Of a DNA stretch of 64,000 bases, positions 17,078-27,674 are shown one piece after another (position 1 is the stretch's first letter; the number at the start of each line of letters is the position of its first letter). Source of the stretch: Oscillatoria nigro-viridis PCC 7112. GTDB taxonomy: Bacteria > Cyanobacteriota > Cyanobacteriia > Cyanobacteriales > Microcoleaceae. The position numbers and the translations under genes are program-made. The notes beneath the pieces were generated by a model that did no database searches, was not told where the DNA came from, and worked only from the letters and a program-made list of their open reading frames with translations. Location of the stretch: positions 3,982,501 to 4,046,500 of the forward strand of contig NC_019729.1 in assembly GCF_000317475.1 (NCBI RefSeq), read 5' to 3'.

Positions 17078-17580
17078 ATGATTTGCGAAAAAGTTCAACA
17101 TTTCAAAGTGCAGCTAATACAAAGCGATCGCCTGCCGGAATTTGTACCCATAGAAAAAAAACCCGATCGCTAAAAACATCCGCTGCGGGAACTGCGATCG
17201 GCACTCTGCTGATTCTGTTGGCACCGCCAGTTGAAGCTGCTAATCTGACATTTGTGAGCGATCGCGCTGCATTAGGAGGAAGCGATCGGGTTGATTGGTC
17301 GATTTTAGGGTCAGTCCAGCCACCGTTTAAAGTATTGCCCAATTCCTTCTCAGTCACCTCGGAACAAGGACTCGGAGTTAATATCAGCATTCCCCAGGCT
17401 GCAACTCCTGGAGTGACGCCTCCCTTACTGTTTCAAACCTTACCGTCACCGGGTATTCCCACCAACTTTGCCAGCGGCGATTTCATTTTGTTGACTGGTT
17501 TAATACCCTCGATCGTTCTGCGTATCCTTCGGCGGTTGAAACCGCTCAAGAGTCAAACGAAGTCCGCCTCCGCAGACTGA
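17078..17580 (+). pseudogene. Secreted, PEP-CTERM-like protein gene, frameshifted and truncated
   Basis: A ribosome site (aaggagaa) precedes the ATG at 17078, but that frame stops after 32 codons. The secreted-protein sequence lies in the neighbouring frame: KTSAAGTAIGTLLILLAPPVEA is a signal peptide, followed by ANLTFVSDRAALGGSDRVDWSILGSV and IPTNFASGDFILLTGL. One missing base in the run of eight A at 17154-17161 would join the two frames. The 3' end is replaced by a dispersed repeat (about 17536-17580), so the product ends with repeat-derived residues before the expected C-terminal anchor. Intact relatives in cyanobacteria are, as I recall, PEP-CTERM proteins. Confidence 0.55.
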
Positions 17581-17582
17581 GA
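17536..17582 (+). repeat. Dispersed repeat 'ggcggttgaaaccgc...caaacgaagtccgc'
   Basis: The palindrome gcggttgaaaccgc followed by caaacgaagtccgcctccgc and gactga is a repeat unit of this genome. Related units are at about 34497-34610, 36932-36975 and 53829-53890. Here it forms the 3' end of the broken secreted-protein gene. Confidence 0.65.
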
Positions 17583-17641
17583 TAAAAGGAGTAGTTAAGC
17601 CGGATTTAGTATTATAGCCTTTCTCAGATAGATGAGGTACA

Positions 17642-17675
17642 AGTTTAGATTTTAGATTTTAGATTTTAGATTGGG
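17642..17675. repeat. Short tandem repeat, ttttaga heptamer
   Basis: About four tandem copies of ttttaga are followed by two copies of ttgggggat. The inverse form (atctaaa) occurs at about 63930-63950 before the window end. Confidence 0.6.
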
Positions 17676-17759
17676 GGATTGGGGGATTGAGGAATTGTTA
17701 ATTAATTAGTAAATACCTCATCTTTATGAGAATCGCTATATACAGCACTTTGCGTGACT

Positions 17760-18800
17760 AAGAAGTACAGTAACAGCAGTGAGCTTTCATAATTTTCGAT
17801 TTGCTTAGTTGAACATAATTTCACTCCCAATTCCAAGAGTTTTTCCACAATCTGTACACTTCGAGGTACAAATCTCCTGAGCCATGCCTTTAATTCCCAC
17901 CATAAATGTTCGATGGTTTAAACTCAGGTGAGTACGGTGATAAGCTGTTGCGGCATTTAAATTGTGAGTCCCAAAAAATCAAAGTCTTGTGGGGTGGGCG
18001 TCCCGCCCGCCCTCAATATACAATTTAAATGCGCGACAGCTTAAATACACTACTTTTGCTCCCACTGCTTCGATCATTTTTTCCACACCTTCTACCTTGT
18101 GTGCCTTCAGATTATCCATCACCAATACCGCTCCTTTCCATAATGAAGGCACCAGTTCTTATTGCACAAATTTATGGAAATCCTCTCCATTCATAGATTT
18201 TCCCATTGTCTTCATGGCGACGACCTTCTTATTGCTTATTGCTCCAACCACCGTTACCCTACTTCCTCTATAAAATGGCTTGATATCGTAGCTTATTTCT
18301 CCCTTTTTACTTCTAGCTACTTGTCTCATTCTCCCCAGCAATCCGCCCATTTCATCCAAAAAAATCAGATTTTCTGGTTCGACATCTCGGATTTTTTCCC
18401 AATATTCTATGCGCTTCTTTTGATTAATTTCTTTATGGGCTTGACTGCTAGGAGAGTGTTTTTTTTTCAAAGTGAGTTGCTGCTTTTTTAGGAATCTGCA
18501 CATGGCACTCTCGCTCAACCATACTCCTGTTTTTTCGTGCCAATACTCACAGTATTCTGCGAGTGTGTAATCTGGATACTGGGCTACCATCTCTTCAATC
18601 TGTTGTTCGTGACCAAACAGTAGGCTCGGTTTACCACCATGAGCCTGACTAGGGAGTAATTTTCCTGTCTCTTTTTTTCGTTTGAGTAGCGCCGCAATCC
18701 GTACTTTTACTCACTTGAAATCTTTCTGCTACTTTCCGAATAGAGGTGTTACCTGCTTCTCCTTGTGTTAATAATCTTTTGACGTATATCTAGGGAGTAG
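17760..18800 (-). pseudogene. IS630-family transposase, fragmented
   Basis: The longest intact piece (18159-18590, 143 residues) holds YPDYTLAEYCEYWHEKTGVWLSESAMCRFLKKQ (helix-turn-helix) and ENLIFLDEMGGLLG (first catalytic Asp), then VTVVGAISNKKVVAMKT. Upstream bases to about 18720 read QVSKST..LLKRKKETGKLLPSQAHGGKPSL in shifted frames. Downstream VMDNLKAHKVEGVEKMIEAVG (second Asp) and TIEHLWWELKAWLRRF (final Glu) are recognisable but separated by stops and by the MITE. It cannot make a full transposase. Confidence 0.85.
17941..18044. mobile_element. MITE of about 104 bp inside the IS630 relic
   Basis: Imperfect terminal inverted repeats of about 24 bases (left taagctgttgcggcatttaa to 17965; right acaatttaaatgcgcgacag to 18044) flank a short GC-rich core (gtggggtgggcgtcccgccc). 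Both ends abut TA, consistent with mariner-type mobilisation. It interrupts the transposase between its second Asp and final Glu regions. Confidence 0.7.
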
Positions 18801-18968
18801 GGTTTCATTTTTCTCTTTCTTACCACCTCTAACATTGTACCTAATCCTTAAGCAAAGTGCTGTAGCATATTTCAACAAAAAGTAGCCACGCATGATAAAT
18901 ATCCTCTAATCTTCTGATGCTATAGCCACACATATTAATCTAATATTCCTAATAAAGCGGACTTGATA

Positions 18969-21900
18969 TTATTCCGTTTTAATCCGATCGCACAAATGTC
19001 TGTCCTCCTCCTTCACATCGGCATTTGTCCGCAAATAATCCCGGACGCGATCGCAACCATCAGCCAACAAATCCACTTTCAAAACTCGCTCCACATCCCA
19101 CAAAATCAGCGTATTATCCTCACTCACAGAAGCCACAAATGACCCATCCCCACTATAAGCTACCCCCCGAATCGCCGCAGAGTTACCTCTGAGCGTCGTT
19201 AATTGGGTACCGTCAAACTTCCAAAACTTCAGCGTATTGTCTACACTACCAGAAGCAATAATATTACCATCCGGGCTAAACGCTACCCCCCACACCGCGG
19301 CCAGATGACCTTCCAGACTTCTCAGTAACTTACCATCCACAGTCCAAAGCTTAATCGTATTGTCCCCGCTGCCAGAAGCCAGAAATTTACCGTCAGGGCT
19401 AAATGCCACCCTCCACACAGCAGCAGTATGACCTTGAAAAGTTCTCACCAAAGTACCATCAAGCTTCCACAGCTTCACAGTACCATCCCCCCCTGCCGAG
19501 GCAATTAGCTGACTGTCAGGGCTAAATACCACCTGCCAAATAGGAGCATGATGTCCTGTCATCGTATGCAATAAAGTACCATCGGGCCGCCAAAGCTTGA
19601 TAGTATTATCTTGACTTCCCGAAGCAATAATTTGACCGTCAGGACTGAAAGCCAGTCCCATAACTGTAGCGTTATGACCTACCAAAGTGGCGATCGCTTT
19701 TCCGTTTCGAGTCCAGATATTCACCTTATTATCATTTCTGCCAGAAGCAATTAACTTGCCATCGCCACTCATGGCAGCAGCATAAATCGCAGCGTTTTCT
19801 ACAGTGAAAGTCCTCAACAATTTACCTTGCCGACTCCAAAGCTTAGTCGTGCCATCCTCGCTGCCTGTAGCAATTGTAGAACTATCCGAACTCAGTGCGA
19901 TCGCCAAAATCCCGGCTTTATGTGCAGTAATCATCGTCCGCAATGGGTTTTGACTCTGCCACAGCCTCACCCTGTTTTCTGCACCCGCCGAAGCAATAAA
20001 ACTGCCGTCCGGGCTCCAAGCTATCCCCCAAATCGCAGCAGTGTGACCTCTCAATGTCGTCCGTTCTGTTCCGTCAACATTCCATAGTTTTACAGTTTGA
20101 TCGCGACTTGCAGAAGCAACAGTCTGACCATCTGGACTGAAAACAACTCCCGAGACTACAGCAGAATGACCTTCAAGCGTTCTCAGCAAAGTACCGTTTT
20201 TGTTCCACAGTTTCACCGTTTTGTCTGCACTTCCTGAAGCCACAATCTGACCGTCTGGACTAAACGCTACTGCAGATACCACAGAAGTATGACCCAGGAA
20301 AGTTCTTAACAGTTTGCCGTCTTTGTTCCAGAGTTTCACCGTTTTGTCTCCACTTGCCGTAACAATAGTCTGACCGTCTGGACTGAAAGCCACTGAGGGT
20401 ACCCCAGCAGTATGACCCTGGAGAGTTCGTAGGGGCAGTGCCCCCGTGCCTGCCCCGTCTTTGTTCCACAGTTTCACCGTTTTGTCCATGCTGGCAGAGG
20501 CAATTGTTTGACCGTCGGGACTAAACGCCACTGTCCAGATACCAGCAGTATGACCCTGAAAAGTTCGTAGGGGCAGTGCCCCCGTGCCTGCCCTATCCAG
20601 TTTCCAAAGTTTTACAGTTCCATCATCACTTCCAGAAGCAATAAACTGACCGTCCGGGCTAAATTTGACAGATCGAACGATCGCCTGATGACCTTTGAGT
20701 GTTGCTATTTGCGTTCCGTCCCGCCGCCACAGTTTAATAGTTTTATCCACACTTGTTGAAGCAATAAACTTACTGTCCCGACTAATATCAATTCCAATAA
20801 CAGCCGCTTTATGTCCCGATAAACGGTTGTATTCAGCCGCTTCATAAACCGCTTGACGCAATACATCGATCGCTTGATTCTCAATCTTTTTATCTATCTT
20901 GTCTAAACTTTGTAGTCGGCGCTCAGCTTTAATTGCTTCTATTAGTGCATCCAATCGGCGATTAGAGGCAAACAGTCCCTCAGAGGAAGAAACCAGGGCT
21001 TTAATTTCACTCAATCGAGCTTCGCGCTCACTAATAACGGCTCGGCGATACTGAAAATAACTTGTTACTCCTAAACCACAGGCAAGCAGCAGTGCCATAC
21101 TCACAGAAAATAGTAATTTTCTCTGTCGTTTCGCTGCTTTTTTTTCTTGAATTAATCGCATTTGTTCCACTGCCAGTCGCGCTTCCACTTCCTTGACACG
21201 TTCTGCTTCTAAAGATTGTTGAACTTCCCTTCTGTCTGTTTCGGCACTGGCGGCTAAGAACTGATAATCCAAATCGCTCAAACTTTTTCCCTGTGCCCAT
21301 ATTTGAGCGTCAGTTAAGGCTTGTCCTCTCACCAGACGGGAAGAATCTGTTTGTTTAGAAGCAATCCAAGCCTCAAAAGTTTGGGAATAAGGACGCAGTT
21401 CTCTTAATTGTTTTTCTACCCATTCTCGGTTGACTACTTCTTGATAAATTCGGTTTTTGACTTTCAGCAATCCGGCTTGTTTGATGACTAATCCTGAAAG
21501 GAGCAATTCGATTTGATCTCGACTGTCATCTGTCGGTACTGCCACGCCTTGTAAGATTTGCTGGTAAATGCCGAGTAATCTTCCGGCGCGTTGTTCGTTT
21601 CGCAAGATGCGATCGCGTATCGTCTTCAAATGCTCCGGCTCATCTTGCGATTCCCAGTTGTGGATAATATGCCTTTTTACTACCGATTCGACAAAAAATC
21701 CTTCGGTTCCCGGTGGTATTGTTAAATTGCTGCTGCGAGATTCTTTAGCAGTTCTTACCACCAATACACATAGTTTTTGGGTCAGAAATGGTTGTCCACC
21801 CGTCCAAGCTAAGATTTCTTTGATAACTGCTTGCGGATTATTTATTACATTTTCTAATCCTTTCGCTAAGGGTTGCGCTTCTTCTAAGCTAAATCCTGAC

Positions 21901-22520
21901 AAATCGATCGCTCGTCCGATATTAAAAGGAGTGCGCTTTTTATCTGCTGTTAAATCGCTGGGTGTCGCCACTCCGAAAATTGCAAAGGTAATCCGGTTGT
22001 ATTCTGGATTAATTGCTCGTTGGTTGTAACAATAACGAATCAAGGCAAAAAAGTCATCGACGGGAAAATCCAAGCTTAAAATACTATCAATCTCATCGAC
22101 AAATATCAAAATTCGCTCTTTAGGAAATCTCGCTAATAATACCTCTTCAATAAATTGACTCAATCTTTGCAGGAGAGAAACTTCTTCTTGTTCTTGCCAC
22201 CAAGTTTTTAAATTAACTTTTCCTAACAAATTGAAGCTGCGGCCCAAATCTCCAACAATTCCTTTGTACCACTGTAAGGGAGTGATATTTTCGCTACCGA
22301 TGCGCGTCATGTCGATCGTGCTGCATTGAAAACCTTCTGCTTGCAGTCGGTGCAGGGTACGGACTAAGAGAGAAGATTTGCCCATTTGCCGGGAGTTAAG
22401 GACGTAACAAAATTCGCCAGCTTTTAAGGCTTCGTAGAGTTCGCAATCTGTTTCTCTTACCACATAAGTAGGCGCATCATTAGCGAGACTCCCACCGATT
22501 TGATATTGGTAATTGTTCAT
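18969..22520 (-). CDS. AAA_35 NTPase - transmembrane - WD40 protein (14 WD repeats), intact paralog
   Basis: The 1183-residue protein opens with an AAA_35 (AAA-like) NTPase: [14 protein letters not shown] (Walker A, residues 41-54) and [12 protein letters not shown] (Walker B, 137-148). A charged helix (about 430-467) leads to one transmembrane segment (about 469-490). Residues about 560-1150 form 14 WD40 repeats (GH...FSPDG...IASGS.D.TIKLW), enough for two seven-blade propellers. The C-terminus is a short [23 protein letters not shown] tail. The build, a STAND-like NTPase with a propeller sensor, is typical of multicellular cyanobacteria and suggests ligand-triggered signalling or immunity; ligand and output are unknown. 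It overlaps the stop of the upstream paralog by 4 bases (ATGA), so the two genes were translationally coupled. Two WD40 loops contain a GC-rich repeat. Confidence 0.85.
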   Translation of the reverse strand: MNNYQYQIGGSLANDAPTYVVRETDCELYEALKAGEFCYVLNSRQMGKSSLLVRTLHRLQAEGFQCSTIDMTRIGSENITPLQWYKGIVGDLGRSFNLLGKVNLKTWWQEQEEVSLLQRLSQFIEEVLLARFPKERILIFVDEIDSILSLDFPVDDFFALIRYCYNQRAINPEYNRITFAIFGVATPSDLTADKKRTPFNIGRAIDLSGFSLEEAQPLAKGLENVINNPQAVIKEILAWTGGQPFLTQKLCVLVVRTAKESRSSNLTIPPGTEGFFVESVVKRHIIHNWESQDEPEHLKTIRDRILRNEQRAGRLLGIYQQILQGVAVPTDDSRDQIELLLSGLVIKQAGLLKVKNRIYQEVVNREWVEKQLRELRPYSQTFEAWIASKQTDSSRLVRGQALTDAQIWAQGKSLSDLDYQFLAASAETDRREVQQSLEAERVKEVEARLAVEQMRLIQEKKAAKRQRKLLFSVSMALLLACGLGVTSYFQYRRAVISEREARLSEIKALVSSSEGLFASNRRLDALIEAIKAERRLQSLDKIDKKIENQAIDVLRQAVYEAAEYNRLSGHKAAVIGIDISRDSKFIASTSVDKTIKLWRRDGTQIATLKGHQAIVRSVKFSPDGQFIASGSDDGTVKLWKLDRAGTGALPLRTFQGHTAGIWTVAFSPDGQTIASASMDKTVKLWNKDGAGTGALPLRTLQGHTAGVPSVAFSPDGQTIVTASGDKTVKLWNKDGKLLRTFLGHTSVVSAVAFSPDGQIVASGSADKTVKLWNKNGTLLRTLEGHSAVVSGVVFSPDGQTVASASRDQTVKLWNVDGTERTTLRGHTAAIWGIAWSPDGSFIASAGAENRVRLWQSQNPLRTMITAHKAGILAIALSSDSSTIATGSEDGTTKLWSRQGKLLRTFTVENAAIYAAAMSGDGKLIASGRNDNKVNIWTRNGKAIATLVGHNATVMGLAFSPDGQIIASGSQDNTIKLWRPDGTLLHTMTGHHAPIWQVVFSPDSQLIASAGGDGTVKLWKLDGTLVRTFQGHTAAVWRVAFSPDGKFLASGSGDNTIKLWTVDGKLLRSLEGHLAAVWGVAFSPDGNIIASGSVDNTLKFWKFDGTQLTTLRGNSAAIRGVAYSGDGSFVASVSEDNTLILWDVERVLKVDLLADGCDRVRDYLRTNADVKEEDRHLCDRIKTE
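20428..20456 (-). repeat. GC-rich dispersed repeat in frame in the WD40 gene (copy 1)
   Basis: A unit related to gtaggggcggtgcccccgtg encodes [13 protein letters not shown] between two WD blades. The same unit occurs at 20567-20593 and 24464-24492 in WD40 loops and at 61666-61693 and 47064-47091 in unrelated genes. Confidence 0.7.
20567..20593 (-). repeat. GC-rich dispersed repeat in frame in the WD40 gene (copy 2)
   Basis: It encodes [13 protein letters not shown] at the equivalent position one blade away, so the copy may have spread by blade duplication. Confidence 0.7.
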
Positions 22521-23056
22521 GGTTTTGAGTTCATGGTTTCTGTGACTTTAGCGATCTCGCCCACTAGATCGCACAAATGTCTGTCCTCCTCCTTCAGATC
22601 GGCATTTGTTCGCAGATAATCCCGGACGCGATCGCACGCATAACCCAGTTCATCGAGTTTGAGAATGCGCTCCACATCCCACAAAATCACAGTGCGATCG
22701 TCCCCAACAGAGGCAATGAGTTTGCCATCGGGGCTAAACGCAACTCCCCAAACGTTCCCTTCATGTCCGGTTAGGGTCGTTATTTCTGTCCCGTCGGTTT
22801 TCCAGAGTTTGAGTGCGCCTGTTGAGCCTCCCCCCACCAGCATTTGACCGTCAGGACTGAAATCAACCGCCATCAGACCTCTAGTATTTCCCTTGAGGGT
22901 TTTGAGCAACGTGCCATCGATCGTCCAGAGTTTAATCGTGTCATCCCTGCTGGCAGTTGCCAAAGTGCGATCGTCTGGACTGATGGCAACTTCCCAAATC
23001 GGGCTGCGATGACCTTTTAGAGAACGCCACAGAATGATTGATCCTATAATAGTCAA
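22517..23056 (-). pseudogene. C-terminal fragment (last three WD40 repeats) of the IS-split AAA_35-WD40 gene
   Basis: This frame encodes the final three WD40 repeats (LKGHRSPIWEVAISPDD..., [34 protein letters not shown]) and the [23 protein letters not shown] tail shared with the downstream paralog. Its first 12 or so residues, from ATG 23056, are encoded by the end of the insertion sequence. Removing 23020-24332 and one TTA rejoins it in frame with the part at 24336-27426. As it stands it lacks the NTPase and most of the propeller. Confidence 0.85.
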
Positions 23057-24335
23057 AATATAATTTCAGTGTGCAGCCTATCTTATGTCTCTAAAATCTA
23101 TCATGAAACTGACCGAACACGCCAAATCTCTTTACATCGAAACAGCTAAAAAACTCAAGGGGACAGACAGACGACAATTCATGGCATCGGTAGTCAAAGA
23201 TTTAGGAATAGGTGGACAAACGTTAGTAGAACGGGAGTTAGGATGGAATAGACGGACCATCCGTAAAGGGATGAAAGAATTGAAAAGTGGTGAGCCAATT
23301 GTCGATGGTTTCAAGCGCAGTGGACGAAAGCGGGTTGAAACAAAATTACCCAACTTATTGAAAGATATTACATCGTTAGTAGACCCACACAGTCAAACTG
23401 ATCCTAGCTTTAAGAGTACACGATTATATACGCGCATGACTGCCAATGAAGTCCGTCGTCAATTAATTAAACAATTTGGTTATAGTGATGAAGAACTACC
23501 GAGCGCCGAAACAATTAGAAGAAGATTGAATGATTTGGGTTATACCTTAAAACGAGTTTTGAAAACTAAACCAGTCAAAAAAATCCCCGAGACCTCAGCC
23601 ATTTTTGAACAACTTGAACAAGTCAATACAGCAGCCGATAATAACCCAAATACTCTCCGAATTTCCATTGATGCCAAAGCTTCCGTCAAGATTGGAGAAT
23701 TTGATAGAGGTGGTAAAAATCGGACGCCAACTATTGCAGTTGACCACGATTTTTCGACTCAATCAAGTGTGATTCCCTATGGTATTTTTCTGCCTGAGTA
23801 CAATGAGCTATTTTTATTCTTCGTTACTTCTAAGTTGACGGCTGATTGTATAGTTGACTTACTTGAAAGTTGGTGGCAAACTGTTAAACACCGTTTTAGT
23901 CACATTCAAAAATTGGTCATCAATCAGGATAATGGACCGGAAAATCATTCTCGTCGTACTCAGTTTATGAAACGAATTTTAGATTTTTCCCAACAATCTC
24001 AACTGACGTTACAATTAGCTTATTATCCGCCCTATCATAGTAAATATAACCCAATAGAACGTTGTTTTGGTTGGTTAGAAAAGCATTGGAATGGTAGTTT
24101 ACTTGACACTGTTGAGACTGTTGTAAATTTCGCCAAAACTCTCACATTTAAGGATAAAAATCCAGTGGTGACATTGGTAGAAACAATTTACTCCACAGGA
24201 GTTAAACTTTCGGAGTTAGCTATGGCAGAAATTGAAACCCAGATTCATCGTCTCCCCAATCTTCACAAATGGTTTGTAGAAATTTTCGCTAAACCCACAT
24301 AGCTATTGGATCATTCTTTTTGTGGAGGTCTCTTA
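23017..24335 (+). mobile_element. ISAzo13-type insertion sequence (23020-24332) with TTA target duplication
   Basis: The element begins gagaacgccacagaatgat and ends with the inverted form (atcattctttttgtggaggtctc), imperfect terminal repeats of about 25 bases, and is 1313 bases long. TTA at 23017-23019 and 24333-24335 is the target duplication. Deleting the element plus one TTA restores an unbroken WD40 codon run (FSKTLKGHRSP). One transposase gene fills it on the strand opposite to the host gene. Confidence 0.88.
23085..24302 (+). CDS. ISAzo13-family DDE transposase
   Basis: The 405-residue protein appears intact. The N-terminal 60-100 residues form a helix-turn-helix ([20 protein letters not shown]), followed by a second HTH-like part ([17 protein letters not shown]...[14 protein letters not shown]). 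The RNase H-fold catalytic residues are visible as [13 protein letters not shown] (first Asp), [18 protein letters not shown] (second Asp) and [15 protein letters not shown] (Glu). Phrases such as [16 protein letters not shown] are typical of ISAzo13 transposases. With complete ends and a matched target duplication the element is probably a recent arrival. Confidence 0.88.
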   Translation: MSLKSIMKLTEHAKSLYIETAKKLKGTDRRQFMASVVKDLGIGGQTLVERELGWNRRTIRKGMKELKSGEPIVDGFKRSGRKRVETKLPNLLKDITSLVDPHSQTDPSFKSTRLYTRMTANEVRRQLIKQFGYSDEELPSAETIRRRLNDLGYTLKRVLKTKPVKKIPETSAIFEQLEQVNTAADNNPNTLRISIDAKASVKIGEFDRGGKNRTPTIAVDHDFSTQSSVIPYGIFLPEYNELFLFFVTSKLTADCIVDLLESWWQTVKHRFSHIQKLVINQDNGPENHSRRTQFMKRILDFSQQSQLTLQLAYYPPYHSKYNPIERCFGWLEKHWNGSLLDTVETVVNFAKTLTFKDKNPVVTLVETIYSTGVKLSELAMAEIETQIHRLPNLHKWFVEIFAKPT

Positions 24336-27300
24336 GAGTCTTGGAAAACCGACCGTCAAGGCTCCACAACCGAGCAGTGCTGTCGCTACTGCCTGAAAGC
24401 AGCCTCTGTCCGTCAGAGGTAAAGTCCACATCGTAAACCCTAGCCCGATGCCCTGTGAAAGTTCGTAGGAGCGGTGCCCCCGTGCCCGCCCTGCCGTCCT
24501 TTTTCCACAGTTTCACGGTTTTATCGTTGCTAGCAGAAGCCAGCAGCCGACCATCTGGACTTGGGGAGATATCCCAAACTCCAGCCCCATGACCTGTTAT
24601 GGTTTTCAGCAGCGTCCCGTCCAACTGCCAGAATTTAATTGTTTTATCTTCACCAGCGGTAGCAAGGAAAGGCGCGATCGCAGGATTGGCGCTGGCACCA
24701 GAGAGGAAAGCAACCGAGCGAACTGCAGTCTCGTTTCCGGCAAAAGACTTCAGCAACGTGCCGTCTCGGGCCCACAGTTTGAAACTGCCATCGGAAGACG
24801 CGGAAGCTAGCATCTGACCTCCGGGGGAGAAATCCACATCCCAAATCGTCCCGCCATGTCCGTAAAGGACTTTTGAGAAGGGGTTTGTCGGATTCCAGAG
24901 TCGAACAGTATTGTCGTCGCTAGCAGAGACAACCATTTGATTGTTGGGAATAAAAGCAAGCCCGCGAATTCCAGATTGATGCCCTTTAAGGACTTTCAAA
25001 AGTGTCCCGTCAGGCTTCCAGAGGTTGATGGTTTGGTCGGCGCTGGCGGAAGCAATGACATCACCTGCTGTGCTGACGGCGACTTCAAACACTTCCGCAC
25101 TGTGACCGCTAAGAGTTCGCAGCAGAGTGCCGTCGGGTTGCCAGAGTTTGACAGTGTTGTCAGCGCTGGCAGAGACAATGGCGGGACGTTTTGCGCCGCT
25201 TTTGTCTGCAAGCAAGACAAACTCAACGTCCCAAACGCTGGCGCTGTGACCTTCCAGGGTTCTCACCAGTTTGCCGTCTAGAGTCCAGACCTTGACCGTA
25301 TTGTCTGTGCTGCTAGAGGCGAGCAGGTTTCCATCGGGGCTAAAGGCAACACCCCAAACTGCACCTTGATGTCCGTTCAGGGTTTTGAGCAGTTTGCCAT
25401 CGACACTCCACAGCCGAATGGTGCTGTCTTCGCTGGCGGAGGCGATGCGCTCACCGTCTGGACTCACGGCGATCGCCCAGATCGCAGCGCTGTGTCCCTG
25501 AAAGGTTTTGAGCAGCTTGCCGAACCGACTCCACAGATAAATGTTGCCGTCTACGCTGGACGTTACCAGGCGCTGGCCGTCGGGACTAAAACGAAGGGCG
25601 TAGACGCTGCTGATCGTGTGGTCGAGAGTGTGCAGCAAGGTGCCATCCCGTTGCCACACCTTGGCTGTTTGGTCGCCGCCTCCGGTGGCGATGAGTTGAC
25701 CGTCTGGGCTGACATCAACTGCCAGAACCGGGCTGGAATGCCCCAACAGGCGATTGAATTCTGCCGTTCCGTAGATGGCTTGTTGCAGGACTTGTCGAAC
25801 TTGAGATTGCAACTGCGGGCTGGAATGCGCGAGACGGTCGAGCCTCCCTCTGGCTTTGATGGCGCTCACGAGGGCGTCCAATCGCTGTTGGGAGGCGAAT
25901 TGTCCTGCGGAGGAGGAGACGAGGGCTTGAATTTCGCTGGTGACGGCGTTATGGTATTGCCAGAGGGCGAGAATGCTGGAGGCGATCGCAACTATCAGCG
26001 CTGCACTCAACGCCCCAATAAACCTCCTCTGTCGCTTCGCTGTCTGTCGCTGTAAAACTAACCGCTTGTGTTCCTCTAGCAGTCGGGCTTCTACTTCTCT
26101 AACTCGTTCTGCTTCTAGTGCTTGTTGCACTTCGATTCGGTCTAATTCTTGACTTCGGGATAAAAACTGATAATCTAGGTCACTTAAACTTTTTCCTCGC
26201 GCCCAATTTTGAGCGTCTTTCAATGCTTGTCCCCGCAAGAGGCGCGATTTATCTTGTTGTTTTGCCGCCCACCACGCATCTAAGTTTTGCGAGTAAGGAC
26301 GTAGTAATCCTAATTTTGTTTCGACCCATTCGCTGTCAAAAACTTTTTGATAAATTAGATTTTTTACTTTCAGGAAACCTGGTTTTTTTTCTACCAAGCC
26401 ACTGAGTAGCAATTCTATTTGTTCTCGACTGTCCTCTGTCGGTACTGCCACGCCTTGTAAGATTTGCTGGTAAATGCCGAGTAATCTTCCGGCGCGTTGT
26501 TCGTTTCGCAAGATGCGATCGCGTATCGTCTTCAAATGCTCCGGCTCATCTTGCGATTCCCAGTTGTGGATAATATGCCTTTTTACTACCGATTCGACAA
26601 AAAATCCTTCGGTTCCCGGTGGTATTGTTAAATTGCTGCTGCGAGATTCTTTAGCAGTTCTTACCACCAATACACATAGTTTTTGGGTCAGAAATGGTTG
26701 TCCACCCGTCCAAGCTAAGATTTCTTTGATAACTGCTTGCGGATTATTTATTACATTTTCTAATCCTTTCGCTAAGGGTTGCGCTTCCGCTAAATTAATT
26801 CCTGACAAATCGATCGCTTGTCCGATATTAAAAGGTGTCCGATTTTTATCTGCTATTAAATCGCTGGGTGTAGCCACTCCGAAAATTGCAAAGGTAATCC
26901 GGTTGTATTCTGGATTAATTGCTCGTTGGTTGTAACAATAACGAATCAAGGCAAAAAAGTCATCGACGGGAAAATCCAAGCTTAAAATACTATCAATCTC
27001 ATCGACAAATATCAAAATTCGCTCTTTAGGAAATCTCGCTAATAATACCTCTTCAATAAATTGACTCAATCTTTGCAGGAGAGAAACTTCTTCTTGTTCT
27101 TTCCACCAAGTTTTTAAATTAACTTTTCCTAACAAATTGAAGCTGCGGCCCAAATCTCCAACAATTCCTTTGTACCACTGTAAGGGAGTGATATTTTCGC
27201 TACCGATGCGCGTCATGTCGATCGTGCTGCATTGAAAACCTTCTGCTTGCAGTCGGTGCAGGGTACGGACTAAGAGAGAAGATTTGCCCATTTGCCGGGA

Positions 27301-27426
27301 GTTAAGGACGTAACAAAATTCGCCAGCTTTTAAGGCTTCGTAGAGTTCGGAATCTGCTTGCCTCACTACGTATGTAGGCGCATCACTGGCGAGACTGCCA
27401 CCAATTTGGTATGTTACCTGGGTCAT
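24289..27426 (-). CDS. AAA_35 NTPase - transmembrane - WD40 protein, truncated by the IS (11 of 14 WD repeats)
   Basis: This 1045-residue frame has the same plan as its downstream neighbour: AAA_35 NTPase (RQMGKSSLL Walker [13 protein letters not shown] Walker B), a coiled charged region, a transmembrane helix ([21 protein letters not shown]) and WD40 repeats. The reading frame runs 16 codons or so into the insertion sequence and ends [12 protein letters not shown]. Eleven WD repeats remain here and three are on the far side, making 14 in the ancestral gene. The NTPase-coding part (about 26447-27349) is almost identical in DNA to that of the paralog (about 21541-22443), while the WD40 parts are strongly diverged. 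A truncated second propeller probably does not fold fully. It is the first gene of the former two-gene operon. Confidence 0.85.
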   Translation of the reverse strand: MTQVTYQIGGSLASDAPTYVVRQADSELYEALKAGEFCYVLNSRQMGKSSLLVRTLHRLQAEGFQCSTIDMTRIGSENITPLQWYKGIVGDLGRSFNLLGKVNLKTWWKEQEEVSLLQRLSQFIEEVLLARFPKERILIFVDEIDSILSLDFPVDDFFALIRYCYNQRAINPEYNRITFAIFGVATPSDLIADKNRTPFNIGQAIDLSGINLAEAQPLAKGLENVINNPQAVIKEILAWTGGQPFLTQKLCVLVVRTAKESRSSNLTIPPGTEGFFVESVVKRHIIHNWESQDEPEHLKTIRDRILRNEQRAGRLLGIYQQILQGVAVPTEDSREQIELLLSGLVEKKPGFLKVKNLIYQKVFDSEWVETKLGLLRPYSQNLDAWWAAKQQDKSRLLRGQALKDAQNWARGKSLSDLDYQFLSRSQELDRIEVQQALEAERVREVEARLLEEHKRLVLQRQTAKRQRRFIGALSAALIVAIASSILALWQYHNAVTSEIQALVSSSAGQFASQQRLDALVSAIKARGRLDRLAHSSPQLQSQVRQVLQQAIYGTAEFNRLLGHSSPVLAVDVSPDGQLIATGGGDQTAKVWQRDGTLLHTLDHTISSVYALRFSPDGQRLVTSSVDGNIYLWSRFGKLLKTFQGHSAAIWAIAVSPDGERIASASEDSTIRLWSVDGKLLKTLNGHQGAVWGVAFSPDGNLLASSSTDNTVKVWTLDGKLVRTLEGHSASVWDVEFVLLADKSGAKRPAIVSASADNTVKLWQPDGTLLRTLSGHSAEVFEVAVSTAGDVIASASADQTINLWKPDGTLLKVLKGHQSGIRGLAFIPNNQMVVSASDDNTVRLWNPTNPFSKVLYGHGGTIWDVDFSPGGQMLASASSDGSFKLWARDGTLLKSFAGNETAVRSVAFLSGASANPAIAPFLATAGEDKTIKFWQLDGTLLKTITGHGAGVWDISPSPDGRLLASASNDKTVKLWKKDGRAGTGAPLLRTFTGHRARVYDVDFTSDGQRLLSGSSDSTARLWSLDGRFSKTLRDLHKKNDPIAMWV
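24464..24492 (-). repeat. GC-rich dispersed repeat in frame in the truncated WD40 gene
   Basis: It encodes [14 protein letters not shown] in a loop between blades, the same family and relative position as the copies at 20428 and 20567 in the paralog. Confidence 0.7.
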
Positions 27427-27562
27427 GCGGTTTATGGGTGGGTTTCAATGTGAAAGTTTATAAAAAGAGGCAGTCTGAGCGTTAATTTTTGTCACCATTC
27501 CTGCTTAATTATAATCCATCCTTAAAATTTACGTTTCCAGAGTAGTTTGTTTAAGAATAATA

Positions 27563-27596
27563 TTGACAAAGTAACGATTGGAAGTTATTTTACAAT
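27563..27596 (+). promoter_or_regulatory. Possible promoter of the Uma2 gene
   Basis: TTGACA (27563-27568) is followed after 17 bases by TATTTT (27586-27591); TACAAT (27591-27596) is an alternative -10 at wider spacing. It lies about 80-110 bases before the start codon in an A+T-rich gap. Pattern match only. Confidence 0.35.
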
Positions 27597-27674
27597 ATAG
27601 ATAGCCTAATGTAGTTAATTTCTATTGACATTTTATATTAACATTTAAATTAACAGCAAACAAGGAGAATCAAT

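Larger units (their letters stand above)
17751..18864 (-). mobile_element. IS630-type insertion sequence, decayed, with nested MITE
   Basis: Terminal inverted repeats tacagcactttgc (17751-17763) and gcaaagtgctgta (18852-18864) bound 1114 bases; the outermost TA is the usual IS630/mariner target. The transposase runs on the minus strand with several frameshifts and stops. After subtracting the 104-base MITE the element is about 1.0 kb, normal for IS630. Confidence 0.8.

Noticed and set aside
21568-22029. 153-residue plus-strand open frame, also present at 26474-26935
   Set aside because: Both are antisense shadows of the duplicated NTPase-coding DNA, which explains why they are nearly identical.
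22517-23056. Separate small WD40 gene
   Set aside because: Its first codons come from the IS end and its body joins the large upstream gene in frame once the IS is removed.
25366-26055. 229-residue plus-strand open frame
   Set aside because: It is antisense to the WD40 repeats; the repetitive codon use keeps the opposite strand open.
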